Positions 8,664-16,216 of a DNA stretch of 16,552 nucleotides are shown here, piece after piece (position 1 is the first letter of the stretch; each line of letters starts with the position of its first letter). The notes beneath the pieces were generated by a model. It searched no databases and was not told the DNA's origin. It was given only the letters and a program-made list of their open reading frames with translations. Source of the DNA: Flavobacteriales bacterium UBA2040 (lineage in GTDB: Bacteria; Bacteroidota; Bacteroidia; Flavobacteriales_D; Crocinitomicaceae); NCBI GenBank assembly GCA_002332715.1, contig DDBE01000052.1, positions 1 through 16,552 of the forward strand, given 5' to 3'. A program made the translations under genes and the position numbers.

Positions 8664-10157
8664 ATGGGGATAGTCCAAAAAGATGCATTGCGAATTTCAA
8701 TTCTTTCCTATTTAGGATTGGTGTTGGGCTATTTGAATAAGGGTGTATTCTTTATTTGGTTTCTTTCAACTGAACAAATTGGATTAATAAACTTGGTTGT
8801 AGCGGTTGGACTATTGTTCGCCCAGCTATCTAATCTAGGCACCCTCAACGCTATCTGGAAGTTTTTTCCATTTTTTAAAAACCCAGATAAAAACAACTAT
8901 GGTTTTTTAAGGTACATCCTATCTATTGTATTTGTTGGAATAGCAGTGATCACCGCTATTAGCTTATTTTTTAAATCGGATATTTTGTCCTTTTATATCG
9001 AGAAATCGGCTGATTTTGTTGGTTATTATTATTGGATAATCCCAATAGGAATAGCACAGGTGCTGTTTTTCGTTTTCGAAGCGTACTTGAAAAGTATATA
9101 CAAGAATTTTGTTCCTGTTTTTATTAACGACATCCTATATAGACTCCTGGTATTAGTTTCATTGGTATTATTAGGATTGAAAATTGTAACGTTTGAGGAT
9201 TTCCTTAAAATATACTTCACACTTTATATCCTGCCGTTTGTAGCTATATTATTTTATACGCATCGGATTGATGAATTGAACCTCGCAAAAAAACATGTTT
9301 TCATAAAAAAACGATTAAAGAAACAAATCCTATATTATTCGGGGTTTAATTATTTAAACACTGCTGGAGCAATTTTGGTTATGTCAATTGACACACTCAT
9401 GATTGGCAGTATGATAGGACTGCAGGCAACAGGGGTGTATACAACAATTATATATTTAACAAATGCCCTTTCAATACCATACATGTCCATCACGCGAATT
9501 AGTATGCCTATAGTTGCAGAATCATGGAAAGATAGGACTTTTGGGAAATTATCAGTTTTATACAAACAGGTCAGTTCAGTTTCCCTTTTTGTAGGTATCA
9601 CGCTGTTTATGTTTGTTTGGGTAAATCGTATTGAATTGTTCGATCTGCTTCCTAAAGATTTTTCTCCTGGAATTTATGTTTTTCTATTCTTGATGATCGG
9701 TAAGTTGTTTGATTTTTTTGGAGGTATAAACGGACACATTTTTCTAAGTTCAAAAAAGTATAAGTATGACGTGATTTTTACTTTAGTATTACTCGTAAAT
9801 GTCGCTACTTTAAATTATTTTTTAATACCTCATTATGGAATTGCGGGTGCCGCCATTTCGACTGGAGTTGCTTTAATTGTCTATAATTTGGCGAGGATGA
9901 TATATGTTTATGTAGCGTTCGGACTGCATCCTTTGGAAAAAAGTCAATTGGTCCTGCTCGGGTTATTTTTCTTGAACGTATTGCTCTTCGAAACTGTTTT
10001 CGATTTTCAATTTCATGCTTTGATAGGAGCAGGGCTAAAAGGAATTCTGTTCTGTGTAACTTTCATTTTACCCGTATACATTTTCAATATAGAACCCAAC
10101 AGCGTGGAATATATTAAGAAGATTTTGGTGAAAATAGGTGTGAAAAGAACAGTATAA
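8664..10157 (+). CDS. Polysaccharide flippase, Wzx-like (MOP superfamily)
   Basis: This is a 497-residue integral membrane protein with roughly 12-14 hydrophobic helices across its length and short basic loops. The family moves undecaprenyl-linked oligosaccharides across the inner membrane. Segments in support are the N-terminal ISILSYLGLVLGYLNKGVFF, typical of oligosaccharide flippases; MIGSMIGLQATGVYTTIIYL near the middle, equivalent to the seventh-helix region; and the late HYGIAGAAISTGVALIVYN. It has the normal length for the family. The start is an ATG with an A-rich leader. It stands alone on its strand, divergent from the glycosyltransferase-epimerase pair, and presumably exports their product. 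Its TAA directly abuts the TAA of the convergent DUF1573 gene, with no base between. The substrate cannot be read from sequence. Confidence 0.9.
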   Translation: MGIVQKDALRISILSYLGLVLGYLNKGVFFIWFLSTEQIGLINLVVAVGLLFAQLSNLGTLNAIWKFFPFFKNPDKNNYGFLRYILSIVFVGIAVITAISLFFKSDILSFYIEKSADFVGYYYWIIPIGIAQVLFFVFEAYLKSIYKNFVPVFINDILYRLLVLVSLVLLGLKIVTFEDFLKIYFTLYILPFVAILFYTHRIDELNLAKKHVFIKKRLKKQILYYSGFNYLNTAGAILVMSIDTLMIGSMIGLQATGVYTTIIYLTNALSIPYMSITRISMPIVAESWKDRTFGKLSVLYKQVSSVSLFVGITLFMFVWVNRIELFDLLPKDFSPGIYVFLFLMIGKLFDFFGGINGHIFLSSKKYKYDVIFTLVLLVNVATLNYFLIPHYGIAGAAISTGVALIVYNLARMIYVYVAFGLHPLEKSQLVLLGLFFLNVLLFETVFDFQFHALIGAGLKGILFCVTFILPVYIFNIEPNSVEYIKKILVKIGVKRTV

Positions 10158-10670
10158 TTATTTCTTCACTACAAAAGCCTTTATCGTAACAGTAGAAATA
10201 ACAGGATCCGTGTTTGCCGTGACCGTTACCGTTTTTTGAATCTCGTTCAATTGGTCTGGATTTGGGTGAAACTTTACTTTTATTTTATCACTCTTACCAG
10301 GTGCAATTGGTCCTTCTGGTTTCTCAGGAGTTGTGCAACCACAGCTTGCCTTTACATTTGAAATAATCAATGGTTTATCGCCGGTATTCGTTACCAGAAA
10401 TTCAGTAAGGTTGTCCGTGTCTTCTATTACTTTGCCGAAGTCATGCTCCAATTTATCGAAGGAAAGTGTTGTGACATTCCTTTTTTCATCTTCGATACGT
10501 TTCGCTTCCTCTATTGCAATTTGTTTCTGTTCCTCCTTGATTTCTTCATCTGTTTGAGAGCCTGAAGCTATAGTAGAAACTATTTCACCTGTTTTTGCTT
10601 CTGGTTTTTCCTTACAGCTTACTATTGAAATCAATAGTGTTCCGACAATTAGAAAATGGTTGAATTTCAT
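10158..10670 (-). CDS. DUF1573 domain lipoprotein
   Basis: This 170-residue protein has a lipoprotein signal peptide: a hydrophobic stretch to residue 18 and lipobox IVSC, with Cys19 as the lipidated residue. After it comes KEK, partly like the lysine-acidic surface-export signal of Flavobacteriia lipoproteins. A charged, probably helical linker (about 41-63, EEIKEEQKQIAIEEAKRIED) follows. A DUF1573 domain, an immunoglobulin-like beta-sandwich found widely in Bacteroidota, covers about 70-168. Its hallmarks are HDFGKV, FLVTNTGDKPLIIS, the cysteine pair in ASCGCTTP (108-115) and GPIAPGKSDKIKVKF. No biochemical function is known to me. The ATG is 14 bases downstream of the protease stop codon, so it is probably cotranscribed with that gene. 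It ends tail to tail with the flippase gene without any spacer. Confidence 0.9.
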   Translation of the reverse strand: MKFNHFLIVGTLLISIVSCKEKPEAKTGEIVSTIASGSQTDEEIKEEQKQIAIEEAKRIEDEKRNVTTLSFDKLEHDFGKVIEDTDNLTEFLVTNTGDKPLIISNVKASCGCTTPEKPEGPIAPGKSDKIKVKFHPNPDQLNEIQKTVTVTANTDPVISTVTIKAFVVKK

Positions 10671-10684
10671 ATTTCGCTATATAA

Positions 10685-12292
10685 TTAGTTTGTTGCTAAG
10701 TTCATTTTTTCATACGTATTCTTCTCTAATACCTCAATTGCTTTCTGAAGAATCTCATTCGTATCGTTGTAGATTTGATAGAATTCAGATGAGCCCCATA
10801 AATCTCTAGCGAAACTAGCTTTTAATCTTGAATGCAATAAATCTTTACAGTATTTGTACTCGTCACTTGTATAGCTGAAGTCATTGTTTTCTTTCTTCAC
10901 ATATTTAAAAAAGTCTTCCATAAATCGCTTCTCGCATTCAAAATTCTTCTTAAAAGTTGCAAAATCTGGATAATCTTTTTCCATTTGTTTTCTGTTCTTG
11001 TCCAAATAATCAAGCCCGAATGTATTCACATAGCCACTTCTTGCTATCACACGGTACATATCATTAATTCCTGACGTATCTAGAGGAACAAAGACATCTG
11101 GCATTATTCCACCACCACCATAAACGGTGCGTTTTGTAACAAGTGTGCTGTGTTTCAACGAATCGGGAAACTTAATGCTATCCGTTTCAAAATATTCACC
11201 GTTTTCATATCTTCTCGTAAAATCATTTCGGTAATCTTCCTTGCTGCCTTCATACGGTTTTTGAATAAAACGACCTGAAGGCGTGTAGTATCGAGCAATT
11301 GTCAGTCGAAGTTGAGAACCATCTTGCAAATCAATTGGACGTTGAACCAATCCTTTGCCGTACGTTCTGCGACCCACAATCAATCCTCTGTCCCAATCTT
11401 GAACTGCTCCTGAAAGAATTTCACTTGCGGAAGCCGTCGATTCATTTGTCAGAATAACCAATTTACCATCTTCAAACAATCCTTTTCTACTAGCAGTCAG
11501 CTCACTTCGCGGTTGTTTTTCACCTTCAGAGTAAACGATTAATTTATCTCCAGATAGGAATTCATCAGCAATTTTCTGAGCTGTGTAAAGCAAACCACCA
11601 CCATTGTCTTGCAAATCGACAATTAAATGCTTCATTCCTTCCTCTCTAAGACTGATGATACCTTCTCTAATTTCTTCCAATGATGTTCTAGAAAAACTAT
11701 TTAGTTTCACATAACCAATTTCAGGACGAACCATGTAATAAGCATCTACCGAATAAACTGGTATTTTGTCTCTTGTAATGGTGAAGAAAATATTCTTACT
11801 TGAACCATTTCTTTTGATTTCAACTTTTACTTTCGTTCCTTTTTCACCTAATAATTTCTCACGAACTTCATTGTTCTTTAATCCTATTCCTGCTACATTA
11901 AGATCCGAAATTGTAACGATTCTGTCTCCTGCCATGAGTCCAACCTTTTCTGATGGTCCACCAGCAATAGTTTGAACAACTTGTAAAGTGTCTTTGAAAA
12001 TTTGAAATCGAATACCGATTCCGACAAAACTTCCATTAATAGTTTCGTTGGCGTCGTTCACATCTTCCTTTGAGATATAAGAGGAGTGAGGATCTAATTC
12101 TTCTAATAATGAACGTATTGCATGATCAGTAAGCTTGTGGTCGTCAACTTTGTCTACATACATTTTGTCCACATACGTTAATATTTCTGCAAATCTTTGT
12201 GAATTGGTTGGCGTGATTTCTTGTGCTATTCCATGATTAGAAAAAGCAACCATCACCACTAAAACAATGGATTTGAAAAAGATCTTTATCAT
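10685..12292 (-). CDS. S41 family carboxyl-terminal processing protease
   Basis: This 535-residue periplasmic serine protease is of the CtpA/Tsp type, which cleaves proteins near their C-termini. The N-terminal signal peptide is MIKIFFKSIVLVVMVAFSNHGIAQ. A PDZ domain (about 80-170) contains GSFVGIGIRF and GPSEKVGLMAGDRI. The S41 catalytic core has GYVKLNSFS, LIVDLQDNGGG, ESTASASEI and RRTYGKGLVQ. The catalytic pair is Ser288 in ASASE and Lys313 in YGKG, 25 residues apart as in E. coli Tsp. A charged helical extension of about 130 residues follows the core. I chose the ATG at 12292 because the signal peptide begins there; an in-frame ATG at 12337 would add 15 residues in front of it. The DUF1573 lipoprotein gene follows 14 bases downstream. 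Substrates are unknown. Confidence 0.92.
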   Translation of the reverse strand: MIKIFFKSIVLVVMVAFSNHGIAQEITPTNSQRFAEILTYVDKMYVDKVDDHKLTDHAIRSLLEELDPHSSYISKEDVNDANETINGSFVGIGIRFQIFKDTLQVVQTIAGGPSEKVGLMAGDRIVTISDLNVAGIGLKNNEVREKLLGEKGTKVKVEIKRNGSSKNIFFTITRDKIPVYSVDAYYMVRPEIGYVKLNSFSRTSLEEIREGIISLREEGMKHLIVDLQDNGGGLLYTAQKIADEFLSGDKLIVYSEGEKQPRSELTASRKGLFEDGKLVILTNESTASASEILSGAVQDWDRGLIVGRRTYGKGLVQRPIDLQDGSQLRLTIARYYTPSGRFIQKPYEGSKEDYRNDFTRRYENGEYFETDSIKFPDSLKHSTLVTKRTVYGGGGIMPDVFVPLDTSGINDMYRVIARSGYVNTFGLDYLDKNRKQMEKDYPDFATFKKNFECEKRFMEDFFKYVKKENNDFSYTSDEYKYCKDLLHSRLKASFARDLWGSSEFYQIYNDTNEILQKAIEVLEKNTYEKMNLATN

Positions 12293-12439
12293 CTGTTTAG
12301 TTTTGTATAAATTTAAGAAGAAAAGTTCTTCTATCATCGAAAGGCAAATATCATACCTTAATTTATCTTAAAAACAGTTCAATTCAGGAACATTTTGGTT
12401 CATTTCCCGTAGAATCTAGAGTAACACCAATTTAATACA
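12293..12439. promoter_or_regulatory. Divergent promoter region between S41 protease and NlpC/P60 genes
   Basis: This is a 147-base AT-rich spacer with two divergent genes. On the minus strand GATATTTG (complement of 12345-12352) is one base off TAnnTTTG, and a T-run about 17 bases further upstream could serve as the weak -33 element. Transcription would then begin near 12338 and leave a leader of about 45 bases before the ATG at 12292. This agrees with using that ATG rather than the one at 12337. On the plus strand I found no convincing TAnnTTTG element before the ATG at 12440. There is no obvious hairpin. Confidence 0.3.
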
Positions 12440-13330
12440 ATGATGATTTCTTTTAAAACTGCAAGTCTTTTATGTGTTTTTCTCTTTTTTTCCAGCGCCC
12501 TGTTTGCTCAAAACAGAAAGCTTGATCAATTAGAACAACTGTATGCACAGCAACATTATAAATTGGTTTATAACAAATCGAATAAACTACTTGATTCGCC
12601 AGATTACGATTTCACTGTAGTTCCAAAACTTTATAAGAGTCTGAGTTTGTTTCAATTGGCAAAAAATGAATATTGGTTAAAACGAAACCCAGACGCTCTC
12701 ACTGAAGCTGAAAAGCTTTTTGTCGAAGTGAAATCCTCAAATGATGGGGGAAAAGTTATGGCTGCGCATATGTACGAAGTTTCTGAATTAAAAGATGATT
12801 TATATGCATGGGGCCAATCCTTGGAAGGCGATGGCAACAAAAACACAGCTGCTCAATTAGAACAAATACTCGTTAGTTTATTCTCTAAAATCCCTAGCGC
12901 AACAAAGAATGACCCTAAAGCGCCCACGAGAACTGAACCTCTCGGTAATGATGAACGATCAAAAATTATCGCTTTTGCTGAAAAATCTATCGGAATTCCT
13001 TACAAATGGGGTGGAATGACTAGTTCAGGATTCGATTGTAGTGGATACACCACCCACGTTATGAAGGAATTTGGCGTTTCCATACCAAGACGAGCGATTG
13101 ATCAACAAAAAGCGTCTATCAGAATAAAACAAAAAGATGCGCAAAAAGGAGACCTTGTGTTTTTTAACAATGGTGGTGGAATAAGTCATGTTGGAATTAT
13201 TACTTCCGACAAGGGAAAACCTTTGACAATGATTCACGCTAGTTCTTCACAAGGTATAACGATTACCAACCTAGAAAAATCGACTTATTGGATGAAAAGA
13301 TTGGACAGCTTTGGAACTTTTGTTAAATAG
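12440..13330 (+). CDS. Secreted NlpC/P60 (C40) cell-wall endopeptidase
   Basis: This is a 296-residue protein with a signal peptide ending LFAQ (residues 1-23, likely cut after LFA). Residues 26-150 are polar and probably helical, with a TPR-like look (KLDQLEQLYAQQHYKLVYNK, LYKSLSLFQLAKNEYW). I cannot assign that part to a named family. The C-terminal NlpC/P60 domain (about 172-296) is well defined: GIPYKWGGMTSSGFDCSGY with catalytic Cys200, ISHVGI with His250, and IHASSSQGI with third active-site residue His266. KGDLVFFNN lies between them. Such enzymes cut D-gamma-Glu-diaminopimelate bonds in peptidoglycan stem peptides. ATG codons occur in tandem at 12440 and 12443; either fits. It is alone on its strand, and its last 8 bases overlap the end of the convergent membrane-protein gene. 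Confidence 0.9.
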   Translation: MMISFKTASLLCVFLFFSSALFAQNRKLDQLEQLYAQQHYKLVYNKSNKLLDSPDYDFTVVPKLYKSLSLFQLAKNEYWLKRNPDALTEAEKLFVEVKSSNDGGKVMAAHMYEVSELKDDLYAWGQSLEGDGNKNTAAQLEQILVSLFSKIPSATKNDPKAPTRTEPLGNDERSKIIAFAEKSIGIPYKWGGMTSSGFDCSGYTTHVMKEFGVSIPRRAIDQQKASIRIKQKDAQKGDLVFFNNGGGISHVGIITSDKGKPLTMIHASSSQGITITNLEKSTYWMKRLDSFGTFVK

Positions 13331-13811
13331 ATCTTACAGCTTTAAAAAGTAAATAAATAGTCAAAAAAATAAGTAAGAGAGTGGAAACTAACATTGCCTT
13401 TGTGCTACTAAAAAAAAGTAAGAAGGGCAATATTACTCCAACACTTACAAAAGGAAAAGACCATTTCTCCCAATTACGCTTACTCTTCACAATTCGTTCA
13501 AAAAGACTGTTAATAAGTATGAATATTACGATGGCGAATAGGATTTCCCAATAGTTTTTAAACACGTTAGGGCTCCAAAATCCTAGCGCTATAATTCCAT
13601 ACATACTAATACTTAATACCATTAAAATTTTTTTCCAAATGGTATTCATTGGTAGCAAAAGAAAAGCATTCAAGAATAGGAAAAGACCTGTTATTCCAAC
13701 AAAAATGAATTTTGATGAGGAAATGTATTCGTCATTAAAAAACACACAATATATCCCGTAAAGAATGAATCCTATGTGCAGGATCATCAATATTCTCAGA
13801 GTCCATTTCAT
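13323..13811 (-). CDS. Small polytopic membrane protein of unknown function
   Basis: I do not recognise a family for this 162-residue protein. It has about six hydrophobic segments (roughly residues 5-25, 34-54, 60-79, 88-105, 117-135 and 138-157). One basic loop, RIVKSKRNWEKW, lies between the fourth and fifth. There is no signal peptide or soluble domain. Its ATG overlaps the agmatinase stop codon by one base (TAATG), so its translation is probably coupled to that gene and it belongs to the polyamine operon. It could be involved in polyamine or membrane physiology, but that rests on position only. If ribosomes stop at the internal TGA of the agmatinase gene, coupling to this gene could be reduced. 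The last 8 bases overlap the convergent NlpC/P60 gene. Confidence 0.75.
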   Translation of the reverse strand: MKWTLRILMILHIGFILYGIYCVFFNDEYISSSKFIFVGITGLFLFLNAFLLLPMNTIWKKILMVLSISMYGIIALGFWSPNVFKNYWEILFAIVIFILINSLFERIVKSKRNWEKWSFPFVSVGVILPFLLFFSSTKAMLVSTLLLIFLTIYLLFKAVRSI

Positions 13812-14851
13812 TATTTTCTAAGGTATTTTTCCATTAGAACAACTAAGTTCCACAATGCTCTAGCGCCAACATTGGCATCCCATTCATCATTCTCTCCAGG
13901 AGACACTTCGTTGAGATCGAATCCAATTATTTCTCTACCCGAATCCAATAAAGTGAAAAACAAATAATTTATTTCCTCCAAACTAAATCCGCCTGGAACT
14001 GGAGTCCCTGTGTTTGGGCAAAGTCCAGGATTTAACCCATCAATATCAAAGGATATATAGACCTTCTGAGGCAAAGTATCGATAATCTTTCTCACTTGTT
14101 CTGCCCATGACATTCCTGCAAATGCTCTTTGTTTGATATCCCAGTCGAAAAAGGTTTGAATTCTTCCTTCGCTTTCTTTTATCAAATTCACTTCGGAAGG
14201 GGCGATGTCTCGTATTCCAACTTGAACTAGTCTTTTCATGTTGGGGCACGACTTCAAAATGTTGTACATGATACTCGCATGAGATTGTTCAAATCCCTCG
14301 TAGGCTTCTCGTAAATCGGCATGTGCGTCTATCTGAAGAATACCAAAGGATTCGTGCTTCTCATTCAAAGCTTCTATCAAACCAAGAGGAGTAGAGTGCT
14401 CACCGCCCAAAATAGCAACGATTTTACCCTCTTCTAATAAACTTTTTGATTTCGCTTTTAAATTCTCTTTTAATGCGTGATGTCCAGCGTTTATTTCAAG
14501 TACAACGTCCTTATAGTGCTCACTCTCAGATAACACGCCACCATTCTCAAGGAAATCAATGTATTCGATGCAATCTAAACAATACTTATCGTTAATCGTT
14601 TTCCATTCCTCAGAAATAGACGACATGAACACCTTCGTTTGATGTACATTTTCCAATTGCGGATGGTGAAAATCCAATTGAAGTGAAGCGTCTAAGATAG
14701 CTTGGGGTCAGTCACTAGTTCCTTTACCATAAGACGCCGTGGCGTCCCAAGGAACGGGTATAATAACAATGTCCGCCTCACTTTCGCTTACAGGAAAACC
14801 AAAAATATTTCCATTTGGCAAGGCAATTCCATTGGGATCAAATTCTTCCAT
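13811..14851 (-). pseudogene. speB: Agmatinase-family ureohydrolase interrupted by an in-frame TGA
   Basis: Agmatinase hydrolyses agmatine to putrescine and urea, supplying the putrescine used by spermidine synthase. The frame from ATG 14851 to TAA 13811-13813 encodes 346 codons with one internal stop, TGA at 14708-14710 (codon 48). Residues 1-47 (MEEFDPNGIALPNGNIFGFP, then IVIIPVPWDATASYGKGTSD) match the N-terminus of this agmatinase subgroup. PQAILDAS follows the stop, so TGA replaces the Gly of the conserved GP..I motif, most simply by GGA to TGA. The binuclear-manganese ligands are intact: GGEHS (His152), IDAHAD (Asp175, His177, Asp179) and SFDIDG (Asp269, Asp271). The ATG lies 2 bases after the speD-speE stop. 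A start at TTG 14677 would give 288 residues but lose the first core strand. A sequencing error, a recent null mutation or readthrough are all possible. Confidence 0.85.
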
Positions 14852-14853
14852 AA

Positions 14854-16146
14854 TTATTTGACCAAGTCTTTTACGAAATTCGGTGTTGCAAAACTTCCAG
14901 AGTGCACCTCAGAGTTGTAATATCGCAATCCGTTGTTTATTGCAAAATCATCCATTTCTGTTTGATTTGTCACTTTCTTAGGATGCTTGTCACCTTTTAT
15001 ACCATATTGAAAACACCACATACCTGTTGGATAGGTCGGCACGAAGAACAAGCTAATTGGTGCATTTTCAACACCAAAAATTTCTTGAAGCGTCTTATTT
15101 AACTCAGCAAAGGATTTGTCGTTGAACTTTGGAGACTCTCCTTGTGCAACCAAAATTCCATTTGGCTTCAAGGCATTATAGCAATTTTGGTAAAATTCAG
15201 TCGAAAACAATCCTTCAGCAGGACCAACTGGGTCGGAACCATCAACGATAATTAAGTCGTATGCTCCAGCTTGTGCATTTTTAGCAAATGCGATTCCATC
15301 ATCAACGATTAACTCCAATTTAGGATTATCAAATTCAGCGGCGATTTGCGGTAAGTGCTCTTTACACGCTTTGATGACTTCTCCGTCAATCTCAACCATA
15401 GTTACTTTTTCAACTGAATTGTGACGTAATATCTCACGTATTGTTCCACCGTCTCCACCGCCAATAACTAACACGTTTTTAGCATTACCAAGCGTCAACA
15501 AGGCTGGGTGTGAAATCATTTCGTGATAATGGAATTCATCGTCTATTGTCGTCATGACCATATCGTCCAAGGCGAGCATCTTACCGTATTTGTATGATTC
15601 TAAAATTCTTACACGTTGGAAAGGCGATTGAACATCAAAAAACACTTCTCCTGTAAAACGCAGAGATAAAGCTTGATTTTCATCTTTGTCTGTAAACCAT
15701 ACATTTCTAGTATAAAAATCAGGGTTTTTCCAAGGTGTACCTTCCTCCTGAGCTTTTTGACGCGAAGAAGTCATGTCAAAATCGTTTCTCGTCAACAGGT
15801 TTACCGAACCACGTTTCATTTCTATTGCAGAGTAGGACTTCGATTTAAAAGCATCCTTCAACATATCAAAAGAAATCCAGGCGTCCATTTCACCGCAAGT
15901 AAACAAATCTACTGCAGCATAACCGTATTCAGGCCAAGTATGTATTGCCAAGTGACTTTCTTCTATCACAACAACACCTGAAACTCCGTAAGGAGAAAAA
16001 TGGTGAAAAGTTGAATTAATAACTGTTGCACCTGCAGCTCTGGCTGCAGCAACCATATCACGTTCTATCCCAGCGACATCATTCATCAACTTGGGTTCGC
16101 AATTCATAAATTCTACTAAAATGTGGTTTCCTAAAGCATGACTCAT
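14854..16146 (-). CDS. speD-speE: Fused S-adenosylmethionine decarboxylase / spermidine synthase
   Basis: This 430-residue protein joins two consecutive enzymes of spermidine synthesis. Residues 1-120 are a bacterial class AdoMet decarboxylase: [20 protein letters not shown] contains the Glu63-Ser64 self-cleavage site that yields the pyruvoyl cofactor, with His69 and Cys84 (FTCG) as the expected processing and proton-donor residues. A linker of about 30 residues leads to an aminopropyltransferase domain (about 150-425). Its motifs are [14 protein letters not shown] (227-240), VEIDGEVI (251-258), VDDGIAF (281-287), [10 protein letters not shown] (301-310, catalytic Asp302) and [12 protein letters not shown] (371-382). 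Self-cleavage would release a small beta chain of about 63 residues and leave the pyruvoyl end on the synthase-bearing chain. It is the first gene of the operon with agmatinase and the small membrane protein. The ATG at 16146 matches the family start MSHALG.H. Confidence 0.94.
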   Translation of the reverse strand: MSHALGNHILVEFMNCEPKLMNDVAGIERDMVAAARAAGATVINSTFHHFSPYGVSGVVVIEESHLAIHTWPEYGYAAVDLFTCGEMDAWISFDMLKDAFKSKSYSAIEMKRGSVNLLTRNDFDMTSSRQKAQEEGTPWKNPDFYTRNVWFTDKDENQALSLRFTGEVFFDVQSPFQRVRILESYKYGKMLALDDMVMTTIDDEFHYHEMISHPALLTLGNAKNVLVIGGGDGGTIREILRHNSVEKVTMVEIDGEVIKACKEHLPQIAAEFDNPKLELIVDDGIAFAKNAQAGAYDLIIVDGSDPVGPAEGLFSTEFYQNCYNALKPNGILVAQGESPKFNDKSFAELNKTLQEIFGVENAPISLFFVPTYPTGMWCFQYGIKGDKHPKKVTNQTEMDDFAINNGLRYYNSEVHSGSFATPNFVKDLVK

Positions 16147-16170
16147 TATTGAACTATTGTTTTAATGGAG

Positions 16171-16178
16171 CAAAAATA
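16171..16178 (-). promoter_or_regulatory. Probable -7 promoter element for the speD-speE operon
   Basis: The minus strand reads TATTTTTG, an exact match to the Bacteroidota -7 consensus TAnnTTTG, 24 bases upstream of the speD-speE ATG. Transcription would start near 16165, giving a leader of roughly 18 bases. I do not see a clear TTTG -33 box at the expected spacing, so this is a moderate call. Confidence 0.4.
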
Positions 16179-16216
16179 GTTGTTTCAACCTATTTTGAAG
16201 GCTTATTAACAATAAT

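Noticed and set aside
12290..12337. S41 protease start at ATG 12337
   Set aside because: It would place 15 extra residues before a good signal peptide that starts with its own ATG at 12292.
13811..14677. Agmatinase as a complete 288-aa CDS starting at TTG 14677
   Set aside because: The upstream frame codes for the rest of the family's N-terminus, and the natural ATG sits 2 bases after the upstream stop. The short form lacks the first core strand, and the TTG has no visible ribosome site.
14708..14710. TGA recoded as glycine (alternative genetic code) or selenocysteine
   Set aside because: No other gene in the window has an in-frame TGA although glycine is common, and the FkbM gene ends in TGA overlapping the next start. 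No selenocysteine is known at this position in the family.
14702..14920. Plus-strand ORF of 72 codons across the speB/speD-speE junction
   Set aside because: It is explained by the N-terminal part of the agmatinase gene and the end of the fusion gene on the other strand.
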